Source: Chrysopilus asiliformis
Taxonomy: Eukaryota > Arthropoda > Insecta > Diptera > Rhagionidae
Length of the DNA stretch: 64,000 nt
Reading direction: 5' to 3'
NCBI GenBank assembly: GCA_964034945.1
Contig: OZ035960.1
Location: forward strand, 116,353,824-116,417,823
Shown here: positions 47,871 through 59,211 of the stretch, in pieces
Numbering within the stretch: position 1 is the stretch's first letter
Layout of the letters: every line of letters starts with the position of its first letter
Notes under the pieces: model-generated
What the model was told of the DNA's origin: nothing
The model's input: only the letters and a program-made list of their open reading frames with translations
Databases searched by the model: none
Position numbers and translations under genes: made by a program

Positions 47871-48932
47871 CACAATTGTTATGAGAAGAAAAAAAACAAT
47901 AAAATTTAATCAAATAGCCAAATTATAAGTAACTAATAGAATTAATTTCTATTTTATACAGGAGTAAACATATCTGGGACTGGAAATAGTTGTGATATGA
48001 GGAAATCAAAAATTTAAAGGTACTTTTCTTAAATTGTCAAAGTTTTTTGGTATTTTGTGTTGAATATTTAGAGATACATTACGATGCTTCCAACAAAACT
48101 TTGTATTAAATACAAATATTGAACCCAAACCAAAAAACAAAATCAATTTTTTATGATGAAACTAATTGGTCCGTGTTTATGATTTTATTTGATTTAGTTT
48201 TAATCCAATTCCTGATTTTTCCTTATTTTAAATTGAAATTTGAACTGTTTTTTTTAGAAAGTCTAATTTAATTATTTTCTTTTATTTCAGGCTTCATTTA
48301 AAAATTGCTATTATGTCATATACTTAAGAGGTTTGTTTCTATTTTTTATAAAATATCTACGGTAATAAGTCAAAATAGCTTAAATCAGTCTTTGAATACC
48401 AGCGATATTTAAAAAAATCAAAAAAAAAAAATTGTGCAATGGATTCTAATAATAGAGTTAAGCTATTTTGTCTCTTAACCAAAGAAAATAAGAATTGGTA
48501 TGAATAAAACGGAATAAATACATTTCAAACTTCTTGACTATGGCGTATATTCCCTTTTATTTAAATCACCCAATGTATAGATTTTTGTGATGAAAAATGA
48601 AAAATTGTCTTCTTTCCCTGGCATAATTAAATTGATGATTTTTCTTTACTGATTTCATGTTCGACACATTCTTTTCTTAAAAAATGTTGATAATATTGAA
48701 CTAAAATGTTTATTTTTTTCTATTTCAGGTGGACATTTTTGTACTTGAATTTTTTATAAAATTAATAAAAGAGTTAAAAAATATTCTAGTATCATTGTAC
48801 CCTTCAAGTTATTTTTCATATCCTATTTTTATTTTATCAAAGGAGAAAACAACAAAAGATAGCAATTTAAATGAACGAAATATACCTACTTTGAGGATCA
48901 TTTGCGAAAAGTTAAATTTATATAAAGCTTGA

Positions 48933-50138
48933 ATTAAGCCAGTTAAACCCTGACTACAAGGTTTTTTATATTTTAATATTTGTTACACAACCAACGGGTA
49001 AACTGCCTTATACAAAAGTTACAGTAAATTTCAGATTCACGGTTTCCCCTGTTCAAAAACTGACTACTAAAAATAATAAACAGGAAAATTCATAAGTTTC
49101 TTATCACTATCCCTGGCTGAAATCAAATATATTTGCTGTATGGCTAAATGTAAAAAAAAATCAATAAAAGAAACTACTGATGGGTGGGTTTACACATAGG
49201 TTTATTAAATTTTGAGGTGACATGTAGGTACATAAATATCTTTAATAAATTACGTTTTTATACAAAAGTTGTGCTTATTCATTAATGCAGATCAAATATT
49301 TAAAAAAATGACTAGTTGGACTTGGGGTAGTATTACAAACTGGGACATTTGTTGAGATTAAAAATACGTAGCTACGACACTGAAAAGTGAGATCCCGTAT
49401 ATAGATAATTCTAATTACAAATAAATATTAGTAATATAAATGATTATCTGGTCATTTCATTTAGGATGAATAGAGCTATTACATACCAAGTGCCTTGCGT
49501 TGCCACATGGCATGACTTTGCAAGACAGACGTTTTTCCTTCCACAAAAAGTTTCTGGGTTTTCATGTAACTAGACAAAATTAGGCATTGTGTATTTTTAT
49601 ACCGAGTGTTTCATGAACACACTCTTAAAAGAGTGTGTAAATCGGTAAAAATGATTAAAATGTGGAACCAAATAGCACAAGAATTTTTTATTGCTGTAGC
49701 TGAATTTCACTTCTCTAGATTTCCGTATTTGACGTTTGCGTAATTTTAAAAAGTTATTTCCATACCAAAATCGTGTAAATTTACGAGTTGCGTAAGAGGT
49801 TCCATACAAATTGTGACAGTTAATTTGCCAGTTGGTAAATTTACGCAGTTTACGAGCTTTTTATGCGATTATTTCTATCTTATTTTATTTGTTTGATAGC
49901 GCAAAGATAAACCTTTTATGGAAGGAAAACAAAACGTCTAAATATTTTTGGTTGCTATTGACAATCGTGCAATGCATTTGGTATATCATAATTCTGAGTG
50001 TGATTTCAACCCACTACGTCATGGGCTGATGCAATATTCTTTGGTTTAAAATCGGTGCCTCGGTTTTGAATCGAAAACCAAGCTCGTAGATCTTCATCTT
50101 TGTGAGGTCTTAATAGCAGCTGGCTGTTTGATGTACCG
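48933..50138. other. Intergenic DNA, no gene seen
   Basis: No coding exon recognised. The part nearest 50138 is probably 3' UTR of the TMEM216 gene, which reads leftward. Confidence 0.45.
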
Positions 50139-50617
50139 CTAGGTGTATGTAACGGGACGGCATAAGGTAAAGATGAACATGGTCGAGAAAATTATTTCAG
50201 TTAAATGGAGGGCAAACATTAAGGCACATAAAATGTATTCTAGTTTTAGAATTGAATGCTGATAGGCGAGGAAGTACAACACGCCGGCAGCACTGGGGAA
50301 AGTCAAAATAACCGATACGATTACTTGCCACCCTGTGAATGAGATAAATGCAGTGGAATTTATAGGTTATGTTAGTGAAAAAGTGAAAAAACTTTACCTC
50401 TATCGCTCAAACTTCCTTTCCGACCTAAAACTATGCGAATTGTCTCGACGATACACAATCCCACCAGCAGTAAAGCTTCGTGCAACAGTAAATTATCCGG
50501 ATATTGCCAATTTATCGCTTTCAGAACACAAATACTGAGCTGACAAGCTGCGAACATTCCAAAGTAGAACGAGTTCAAATACATTAGAATCTCGTACGCC
50601 AGACTCGCGTTCACCAT
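50139..50617 (-). CDS. TMEM216: Transmembrane protein 216 (ciliary transition zone)
   Basis: TMEM216 is a four-span membrane protein of the MKS/B9 transition-zone complex at the base of cilia. Coding exons on the minus strand: 50617-50398 and 50332-50139, phase 1 join (G|GG), 137 residues, close to the ~145 of the human protein. Visible family features: EILMYLNSFYFGMFAACQL near the N-terminus, LLLHEALLLVGLCIVETIRI, the GRKGSLSDR loop after the second span, LTFPSAAGVLYFL, and a last helix IILRLE-like segment read here as LKLEYILCALMFALHLTEII. The related TMEM80/TMEM17 families are the alternatives; the FPSA motif and the GxKG loop favour TMEM216. It is head to head with the Cks gene. Confidence 0.88.
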
Positions 50618-50900
50618 TTCTAGTTCTTGCTAGCGCAAGATTTTACTCGAATACCCTTTAATCGCCGAGTAGCTCGAGCAAAAACCTTATTAATCGAAAA
50701 ACACAAAATTTTCTGCCCCTCGCACTTATTGCGGGATTCTGTAACTGATGAGGTTTCAATAAGGGTCATACAAAAACCATCCTTACGACTCACACATTAA
50801 GGAGGATTTTTCATTTGCCTGTCCAAACGACAACAGCGGACCACTGGCGAATTTCTTAACTACTACTGTCATTTGTTTTGTTGCAGAGAAGCCATCGAAA
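50618..50900. promoter_or_regulatory. Probable bidirectional promoter of TMEM216 and Cks
   Basis: Only 283 bases separate the two start codons, which point away from each other. The stretch is less AT-rich than the surroundings and must hold both 5' UTRs. No TATA box or named site was identified. Confidence 0.6.
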
Positions 50901-51274
50901 ATGTCGGCAGATCAAATACAATATTCCGAGAAATACTTTGACGCTACTTACGAGTACAGGTAATTGATTTAAGTCTCAAGTAGAGGTCCAACTAATGCAA
51001 TTTTTCGACAGGCACGTCATCCTTCCTTCAGACCTAGCGAAGCATGTTCCTAAATCTCATCTCATGACTGAAACGGAGTGGCGAAATCTAGGCGTTCAGC
51101 AAAGTCCTGGCTGGGTATTGATATATCTCAAGTTGTTCTTGCTTTCGATTTATTTCGTGCTTTCAGGTCCATTACATGGTGCACTCGCCGGAGCCCCACG
51201 TCCTTTTGTTCCGACGTCCACTGAAGAACGACATGCGACCTTCACAGGACAATTCCCAGGGAATACTTGCGTAG
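50901..51274 (+). CDS. Cks85A: Cyclin-dependent kinase regulatory subunit, Cks85A-like
   Basis: Cks proteins bind CDKs and phosphorylated substrates and help multisite phosphorylation and SCF-Skp2 action in the cell cycle. Exons 50901-50959, 51012-51114 and 51167-51274 join in phase (AG|G, then 0) and give 89 residues. Family signatures: [19 protein letters not shown] at the N-terminus, [19 protein letters not shown], the beta-hinge HSPEPH and LLFRRP, with the Arg and Trp positions of the phosphate-binding pocket in place. The C-terminal extension past the core and the N-terminal wording resemble Drosophila Cks85A more than Cks30A (from memory). Its start codon has the context CGAAAATGTC. A polyA signal AATAAA lies at 51509-51514. 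Confidence 0.95.
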
Positions 51275-51853
51275 TCATCCACCCACCATCGCATTTTCAA
51301 TTTCACCAAATTCCTTGTAAATATTGCATTTTAGGGTAGACAATAAACTTCGTTTTAGTAGAGTGGCTTGTGTTGATAAAATTTTAGTCTCTAAATTTGT
51401 GGGCATGGAAAGTCTTATTACTCACTTCACAGTTGTTGCTCTTTCCGGTCTTAAAATATGTCCCAAACGTTGGCAGAGGTTTCACAAAATTCGACAAAAG
51501 TGGCTATTAATAAAACTTAATAAAATATATAAATAAAATAATTTATTTCACTATTTGATCTTATTTGCGAAATTAAACTGTAAAACGTACGTATTTCGTT
51601 ATCAATTATGCAAAGGAATCTTGCACTAATGTCATAAAGATGAAACTCGTTATAAAACTAAAGAAATAATTTAAATACGAATTCTTAACAAACCATTGAG
51701 GTAACTAATTAATTTTAAAAAATTTTCCTATGAAAATACATTTTTTCATTTTTAATTTTAGCTTAAAGAAAGCTAATTTGCTGCACTTAAACAATTGACC
51801 CTGTGTCTTTTTTACCCCCGGAATAGTCGGCATGAAATAGTTGCAGGTTTAAT
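51275..51853. other. Convergent 3' UTR region between Cks and the TBC gene
   Basis: Holds the Cks 3' UTR with AATAAA at 51509-51514 and, on the other strand, the 3' UTR of the TBC-domain gene. The 70-codon frame at 51324-51536 is untranslated sequence in this view. Confidence 0.6.
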
Positions 51854-53700
51854 TTACGTATCAGTTCGGCCAGTGCACTTTTGTCGAAGTCTCTCCAAAT
51901 CGCGTCGCTTAAAATTGCCAGGAACTGTAAATATGCTTTGCATGAATGTATGACAATTTGTAACGATGTCGTCTTTAATGATTTTAGTGCGAAATAAATT
52001 TGCTAACACGGATATATCATCGGCTTGTAAAATGTCGTTTTTGTGGCGGATGATCAGCGTAAGGGCAACACGGAATAATATCTATAAAGAATTGATTTGA
52101 ATTGTTAAAATGTTTGAGAATTATTATCAGTGCATACTTTATAGCCTTCACAAAACACGCAATCCCATATTCTAAGTACCGTTTCAATTGGCAGCACTTC
52201 AGCATATAAGCAAATGAACCATTTACTAGCTATCACAGCGTATGGTAATCCTAAATTTGAATTTAACAATATAAAATATAAATTAATTTTGTACCCTACA
52301 AAGAATATTTGTCTCAAAAATGTTTTATTACTCCAAACGAGCTACTAATGGCTTCGGTCATATTTGTGATAAATGTAATCGAATTTTACCTAAATTTTCG
52401 ATATGTCTATTAACTTCAGGTACTCGAAGAATAACGAGTTCTTTGAAAACGGCGATATCTCTCAAGAGATTCGACATAGTCTTTGTGTGATACGAGGGTA
52501 CAATATTCTCAACGACCACTTTTAGTAGCCAAAACGCAGATTCCTCATCTTTGGTGACAAGAAGCAAGAGACCTTGTGAATAAGATATGATAAGAAAATG
52601 ACATTCCGAATAACATGGTTTTTAAAAAAGCATACCTGCGATATAATTTAAACCTTGGCAGTAGCCAACTTCACGATTATGATGAGCATATGCGATTAAT
52701 ACATTAAATAATTGATTTTTAATATTATCAAAGAAGATATTATCTGGAAATGTCCTAGGTAAATCGATCTTTATCGACTCCGCTAGAAAAAAATCAAATT
52801 GGTAAGAGTATATTTATTGACAAAAACAATGTCACAAATAAGTTTCTGGCACTTTACCTATTTCTTTATCGTGTTGACTTCTTAAGGAATTTTGAAAAAG
52901 TGCTGGAGATCTTTGTTGATATCGATACGCACCCGATATTTTCATCCAAACTTCAGTCCGAAATGGTGCTTTAGAGATAGGTTTTTTGTTTTATTTTAAT
53001 ATTCATTCCAAATATTAGCCATTCGTTGGTAGATTTTTACCTGGTATTCCTTTTCGTATAAACCTCTTCAGTTTTGCATTTAATTTAGTAAAATCGGTGT
53101 TCTTCTGAATTAATTTCTGCCATTTAATTCGTCGCTCCGCTAAAACCTTCAAATATGTCGACATGTATTTCTCATACACCTTAAAATCAAAGTCATCGCC
53201 CCGTTTGAAACCGTATTCATCTACTTCACTACATTTATAGAGAGAAGAATCGTTTATTATTTTCTATTGAACAAAATATAAATAATTCTTATAATTTTAA
53301 ATCCCCATTTATGGCCGAAAATTTCTTTCGTAATATTGTATGGCATGAATAAGTCTCAAAACAATAAATATGTGTTTCTGAAATCATAAATCTCTTTGAA
53401 ATAAAAACCAATATGGGAAACATCTTTGAAATGCATAAAAAAAAAATGAACGATGACAAGTCAAGATAAAGTGAAAATCTTTTAATCTACGATTAAACTT
53501 AAGTGAATCACGAGGAGCTCAAGCATTAGAGTTACGGGATAATAAACACGAAAATTATTGTAACACCTTTTTTCCAGTTCTTTGTTCTTCAAGTGATTGC
53601 ATTGTATTTTGAATTTATCAAATGAATGTAGTGTGAGAAAAGAAAAAGCGCGAAACGATGAACATTTAATGGAAAAAGACAACGAGTGGTTTCCCGACAT
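51854..53700 (-). CDS. GRTP1: Growth hormone-regulated TBC protein 1 (GRTP1)-type RabGAP
   Basis: TBC proteins speed GTP hydrolysis by Rab GTPases in membrane traffic. Minus-strand exons: 53700-53567, 53228-53041, 52968-52858, 52782-52636, 52572-52390, 52250-52138 and 52081-51854; every junction keeps phase, total 367 residues (family usual length is about 340). Seen: SEVDEYGFKRGDDF near the start of the conserved part, PFRTEVWMKISGAY, the arginine finger in IDLPRTFPDN (R154), the glutamine finger in GYCQGLNYIAG (Q187), LLLLVTKDEESAFWLL, ASKWFICLYAEVLPIETVL and RIWDCVFCEG, then the C-terminal helices LFRVALTLI and TFMQSIF. The TKDEE and SKWFICL phrases match GRTP1 (Drosophila CG5916) rather than other TBC groups. 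The first exon is supported only by phase and a GT donor; its 44 residues are not conserved by eye. Confidence 0.93.
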
Positions 53701-56049
53701 CAGATCCCAATTGTTTGTCTGTGCTTTGAATATTGATTTGCCGTTTTCCTAAATTTATGCATAATGATTAATCGCCCTTCCATACTTTGTATTCTTAGAT
53801 TTGACTAACTTGTTTTATGTAGTATTCACAAAAAAATATTAAAATAGCGTAAAATAGTATTATTTGTTAAAGTTTTGTTAACAACAAAATATACGGCAAT
53901 ATTCTTTGCAACTGTACCACAATTTATTATAGTATTAACCACTTGGTGTAAAAATATTAAATTTGGGTAAATTTTATGAAATAAGCGAAAATGTACCTAG
54001 TAATACCCCCATTAAAATATCGAGCCCTGAAGAAAACCCAAAGATTTTCTTATTGAACTCATATAGTTAGCTTTGTGAGGGGGCGTGTGTGGTGTCTATT
54101 CGTTTTCAGGCATTTCCACATAATCGCCCACCTAAGAATTGGTCACACGCATAATATTGAACAATTTAAAGCTAAATGTTGGCCAAGACAAAAAAAAACT
54201 AGAACGGCTTTGTAATGATTTGACTCATTTGCCAAAATTGTTAAGATAAATGAACTATGCTAAATGACATTTCTTTAAAATTTGTTATCAACGTTCGGCA
54301 AGTGGTGAACCGAATTTGTGGGGCCAATGACCAATTGGGAATATTGAGCAATACTTTTTTGACCCGGTGGTAGTTTTTTTTGATTAAGAATGGATAATTT
54401 ACCTGAACTGAGAGGCCATCACTTCGCTATATCTAAAGCCTTTAGCTCGCAACTGAACAAGCACTTATTGGTTCATTGATATCTAAACATTTCGCGACCT
54501 AAATGCCCAGCAACCTCGAAAAATACTGTCTCGGATAGCAACAAACTGCAGTCAACAGAAAAAAACTTCATGATGTGGTGGTATCTAGTTTGTAACTAGG
54601 ATGTTAGGAATTTGACAGCTCCATCGACGATTTTGAAAATGGCAATTGTGTTTCTTTTTGCATTTCCTTCGTTCGGGAATCTCACTCGTATGCAAACTGT
54701 CTACAGTTTATTTCGTTTGTTGGAAAAAGTCTGAAAACACAAACAATAAATCATCGCTCAAGTTTTACCGGGCTCTCATAGCTGTTTTTGTCGTAAAATA
54801 GTAATACTATTACGTATAAGAAAGTAAAAAATTGAAAGAATATTCAATAATAAATATTTAAAAAAACACAAATATCTCTACCTTAAAAGTTTTAAAAATT
54901 TTGCAAACGTGTTTATCTAATGAAATTTTGATTTATTTATAGATATATAGTGAAATTTTGGTGACCGGAAGTAATCAAAATGCCAATCGAAATCTCGTAG
55001 GCTTTTTGACAATCGAAATCTCGTAGTTTTATGTATGACAAACTTGGAGACAATAAAATCCCCTATATTTTTGTCTTTTTTCAGGATACAAATATCAAGC
55101 CGTTATCGAGATTCGCCGTTATTGCAAAAAAAATCGGCTTTTTTCGATTATCTCGAAAAAAAAACGAATTTTTGGTAGTTCAATATATATATAAGATGAA
55201 TTAAAGAGAATAACGTTTGCCACAATTTGGTTTTGCACTATTATCCCCTATCTCTAACCTTATTGAAATCTTTTCATTAAAACATAAAAACTTTTGTAAC
55301 GAGATGAAAGAGTGATATAAGACGAACTATTATTAACGTTTAGTTATTTGTTTCCTTAATTTGTGTGAAAATTACTCCATAACTATCTTTGAAAATGTTT
55401 TCAAAGTAATGAAGTTTTTATACGTTTTAATTTTGGGAAACAAAAACTAAAATATCAATATTTTTTTATTTACTTGCCTAAATTTTCATAATTTTTCATA
55501 ATTTTTCATAATTTTTCATCAATACAAACCTGAGATGTTATTAAAAGTCAATAAGCATAATTTAAACAAAACGGTTCTTGTTTTCTTGCATTGCAATCGC
55601 TTTACAAAATCTATAGGAGCCATAAAAGTTTTTTTCTTCGCGAAAAATAAAATAATACCTTGACAAATTACATGAAATATACATTGTATTTTAGTTAATT
55701 TTACAAAATTTTCTGTTTTAAGAGTTCAGAAAGTCACTTTGCTAAAAAAAACTGCAACTTTTTAAAATACTTAAATTTTTTAAGTGAAAAATATTGTAAC
55801 TTTCTCATATTTTCGACATGAACAAAAAAAAACATATATATGACTGTATACTTTTTGATGAAATCAGGGTTGCTCAGTATGTATTTTGTTTGGAAAATGT
55901 TGCACTTCTACTCATGAATTATAATTAGCCTTGAGACTCTGGCTTAATCCAAGGATTTACTTAGCTGTCACTATTTGGTAATAGTCCATTTTTTTCTAAT
56001 CTGCACCAAAAATAGTAAACACATTTATAAAAAATTCAATTAAAATTAA
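53701..56049. other. Intergenic DNA with one repeat copy
   Basis: Upstream region of the TBC gene on the left, 3' side of the coiled-coil gene on the right. A worn repeat copy lies at 54950-55275, and TTTTTCATAA is repeated in tandem at 55478-55520. No gene seen. Confidence 0.5.
54950..55275 (+). repeat. Dispersed repeat family, copy 2 (partial)
   Basis: Shares GACCGGAAGTAA-type wording, GGAGACAATAAAAT, TTGTCTT, CCGTTATCGAGAT, CGATTATCTC, GAATTAAAGAGAATAACGTT-type text and TTGCC with 60118-60845 in the same orientation. Includes a short doubled phrase ATCGAAATCTCGTAG. Confidence 0.6.
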
Positions 56050-56436
56050 TTAAACATACATTTTTTTCAACTCCGTATTCTCCACAGACAATCGTTCTAT
56101 GTCTGTATTCAGTTTAGAATTTTTTTCGGTCGCGATTGACAAAAGTTTTCTAAAATTGGCGAGCTCATTTAGAAATTTCTGTCTAACATCAATAAAATCT
56201 CGAATGGATTTTTCCTTTGTTTGAATCTCCTGAGCCAAACGTCGATTTTCCTCTTCAATTTTCGACAAACGGCTTTTAAACTCATTCACAGTTTCCATAA
56301 GATCCATCTTTTTTACTTCTTGATGCTTATGCAAATCCTGTAAATTTGGTACTGGTGGACTGTTCATTTGAGTTCGCCGTCTAGGTATTGGTATCGAAGC
56401 TGAAGGCACTCCAAATAATCCGTTTCTCGTTGTCAT
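56050..56436 (-). CDS. Small coiled-coil protein, function unknown
   Basis: A single-exon frame of 128 residues, start ATG at 56436 in good context (CACAAATG) and stop TAA just after KKMYV. Residues 1-35 are Pro/Arg-rich (PSASIPIPRRRTQ, SPPVP); from about residue 42 to the end the sequence is charged with heptad-like spacing (LSKIEEENRRLAQEIQTKE, then RLSVENTELKK), so a long coiled coil is predicted. Codon use and the compositional contrast with the surroundings support a real gene. It lies 667 bases downstream of the bHLH gene on the same strand. No family was recognised; a centrosome, kinetochore or adaptor role would be guesswork. Confidence 0.65.
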   Translation of the reverse strand: MTTRNGLFGVPSASIPIPRRRTQMNSPPVPNLQDLHKHQEVKKMDLMETVNEFKSRLSKIEEENRRLAQEIQTKEKSIRDFIDVRQKFLNELANFRKLLSIATEKNSKLNTDIERLSVENTELKKMYV

Positions 56437-57103
56437 TTGTGATTGTTTTTTCGTAGCTTTTGAAATGAAATTTGGTTGTGAAATTGCGGTAATTTATTTT
56501 CTTTACAAGATGTAGGTTTTAAAACAATACAAATTTCTAAATTTAAGTGGCTGGAAATTTAAACTTAAAATAAACGTGGATTAATTCGATGACCGCTTGG
56601 TAGAAACTAAGAGCAAATTCTTCAAATACCAAAAACATGTTCATTACAGAAACGAGGAAATGGTTTTGCCGACCGTTTTCAGGTAATGAAATGGCAGACA
56701 ATTTTAATATTAATATTTATTGACATATAATTAGATGTCCAATTACGAACCTTCATTAGATACTTAACCGTAGTTTTTTTTAGTAATTTATTCGCGTACG
56801 TGTAAGCATCGGATAAATTTAACAATTACCTCGTCCCTTCACCAAATAAATGTGCAAATGATGCGAAAAATTCAGTTTAACTTAAAAAACAAAACAAAAA
56901 ACTCATTGAAGGTTTTATATTTATATACATTGAGATAATGTTTATATAAGTGTTTCTACACGGCTTAAATATTTATCACAAAACAATTAAATAATACATT
57001 TGATATATAATTTTAAAAGGAAGACAATGACTATTGCTTACAATCCAACTTGATTCAAATTCTAAAAATTTCACACAATGCAATAATTTGAATGACTCTG
57101 AAG
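56437..57103. other. Spacer between the coiled-coil gene and the bHLH gene
   Basis: Contains the 5' side of the coiled-coil gene and the probable 3' UTR of the bHLH gene, both on the minus strand. No further exon recognised. Confidence 0.5.
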
Positions 57104-59211
57104 TTAATTTTGACCACCACCGGGTAATCCACAAGTTGAATCTGAACTCAATGCCAATGAAGTTAAAAGGGTCCTTCGACCAGGATGTACGCCAAGATTC
57201 TCCCAATTAATCCATGATAAACGTGCTGTTAAATCTAAATATTGGAATAATTAATTTATTGAAATTTAAACACTTAAACTGTTTTACCGCTGGTGTTCCA
57301 ATGAGCCTTGTCTGCTTTAATTTCTCCGCGAAGACATTTTTCCACATAAGTCAAAGGATCATAATCAGCTTCAAGAACTTCGCGCAATAATGCAATATAC
57401 GCGATCGCTAGGCGCAAAGTATCTATTTTACTCAAGCGTTTTTCATATGGAAATGTTGGAACGTGTATTCTTAGTTCGTCGAAGGCTGAATTGATACTGC
57501 TAGAATTTTGTAAATAAAAATCAAAAACAAATTTTTAGATTTTTCTCAACTTTTTAATAATTTTTATTTAGAATAATCGTTGTGAAAGTAGAATTGCTCA
57601 TATTGATCTACAAGAGCGTAGAAAAATCGTCGTTATACCCGGTTTTAGAGTGATAATTAAATACAAATTTGCAGGTTTTTGGTATATAAACAAGCACTAA
57701 AAGAATAAAAAGTTTGAGATACCCATTTGGAGCAGACCTCAACAGACGTTTCCGTTCCCGGATATTCGCCTGTTGCCGTTGAACTTTGTTGTATGCAGGT
57801 GCGTAATTTCCTGGCATATTTGGCGGCAAACTTAGTCCCGGAGTTGATGAGTCCAAACATTCTGCGAATAGCAATAATATTATTACAAAATTAAAACTGA
57901 AAAGATACATTAATATACCAGAATGATGTATATATTGCTGCTGAATTTGTCTTAAATTATTTGAATTTATTCGTAGATTTCCATTCGGCCCATTCATATT
58001 CTGAGTAGCATAAACACAAGACGGTAGCTCATTGATAATATCGTCATCGTAATTATGATAATTCATGTGACTAAAATTAAATAAATACATTTTTTTGTAA
58101 ACGTTGATAATAGTGCAAATAGTCATGAATATTGTATCTCATAAATTGTACCGAACGAAATTACTTTCTATAGACATTTAAAATTGATGTTGATGTCAAA
58201 TGAAATCGGTAATATTTGTATCCTTTAATGGGTTTTAAAATTTGAGGATGAACTTCCTGGCTTTTTTTAAAGCCAGATTTTAACCTCTAAAACATTTTTA
58301 CTGAAATCCGAAAACTCATTCCTAAAGTTCGCGGAATTGGAGTCTTTAAAATAAAATAAGAGATCCCAGAAAAATGTCGAAAGTTTTTGTAAAAATTATT
58401 TTTCACTGTAATTTGTTTCATTGAGGTCTAAGACCCCGTTCACATTTGCTATTTTTTCGTATTTTTTCATCTATCGCAGAATAAATTCACTTAGCAAAAT
58501 TTGACAAAGTTTTAATTTATTCCGTTGATTTTGTATGAAAAATTTCAGTTCCGGCGTCTTTCAGGAATAAATTTCTATATTTTGTGTCGTAGTGTGAACG
58601 GCCGTGAAACGTGAAATTAGTGTTGGAGAATAATATTCGTGGAATAAAGTATCATATGTAAACGGCGCCTAAGACAATAATATCTTTTAATAAAAACGTC
58701 GTATGAATAAAGTTTATTTGATTTTTAACTTTAAAGTATAAGTGCAACTGAATTTCCTTATTTTTATTTTAAATTTTAAAAATTTTTAAATTTGCATTTT
58801 TTAAATTTTATAAATTTAAATCTTAAGAATTCCAAAGTCGACCGACGGCAAAAATTAAACCACAGTTTAAAAAAAACAATTCTTCAAAAGCTTCTATAAC
58901 GTGGAAATAGTTTAACAGTAAACCAGTAATAGGAAATGAGTATTAAAAAAATTCGATTTTTAAAAGATTTTTAATTTAAAATGTCTTCAAGAAAATTCAC
59001 TTTTACAACATTGATTGTTAGTATTTTTATTATCGATAGATTCAAAAATTATTATTTTAATTTAAAGACATTATAACACAAATATTACAAAAAAAAGCTT
59101 CTTTGAAACAAAATTTGTATATTTTTCAACATATTCTCATAAAAAATTTAATATTTTTATTAACCTTAATGGTGGCGAAGAAGAAGAATCTGGAAGCTGA
59201 TTTCTAGACAT
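57104..59211 (-). CDS. Fer2: bHLH transcription factor of the Ptf1a/48-related (Fer) group, most like Fer2
   Basis: Class II bHLH factors of this group pair with E proteins and bind E boxes; in flies Fer2 acts in dopaminergic and clock-linked neurons (family knowledge). Minus-strand exons: 59211-59165, 58070-57919, 57861-57738, 57496-57288 and 57234-57104, all in phase, 220 residues. The basic region is [15 protein letters not shown]; helix 1, loop and helix 2 read [20 protein letters not shown], then [21 protein letters not shown] conserved tail follows, [20 protein letters not shown], then [20 protein letters not shown] and [16 protein letters not shown]. The remote first exon ([15 protein letters not shown]) is placed by phase, ATG context and donor. 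Fer1/Ptf1a is the main alternative, but the tail differs from the Ptf1a C-terminus. Confidence 0.92.
58432..58669. mobile_element. MITE copy inside the first intron of the bHLH gene
   Basis: TAA flanks both sides (58429-58431 and 58670-58672); ends are inverted (GACCCCGTTCACATTTG and, complemented from the right, GGCGCCGTTTACATATG). An inner inverted end TGTGAACGGCC at 58593-58603 suggests the shared family unit is 58432-58603, which matches the complement of 13869-14082. Confidence 0.65.

Larger units (their letters stand above)
46934..48216 (+). repeat. Direct repeat pair R2 (46934-46984 and 48164-48216)
   Basis: Shared AATTGGTCCGTGTTTATGA, TTTATTTGATT and CCAATT(G/C)CTGAT. The two copies enclose the R3 pair. 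Confidence 0.8.
45897..48932 (+). other. Candidate micro-exon locus with duplicated intron segments
   Basis: Eight short segments bounded by good acceptors (pyrimidine run plus CAG/TAG/ACAG) and donors follow one another: 45897-45949, 46419-46509, 46719-46764, 47061-47112, 47603-47644, 47962-48019, 48291-48330 and 48729-48932. Exons 2-5 join in one frame (containing INPSSFKSILLIDRSKIEDV, then KSHWTFAFRWVLITQ, then RVLMRNPRRLSSPGHKN) but a TGA lies at the end of the fifth, and the first exon does not share the phase. The putative introns carry three pairs of near-identical segments (46288/46586, 46934/48164, 47473/47825), each 60-90 bases before a putative exon. Could be a fast-evolving micro-exon protein gene, a spliced non-coding RNA, or chance splice signals on locally duplicated DNA. 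Confidence 0.35.

Noticed and set aside
51324..51536. 70-codon frame after Cks
   Set aside because: Lies in the Cks 3' UTR just before its polyA signal; no protein features.
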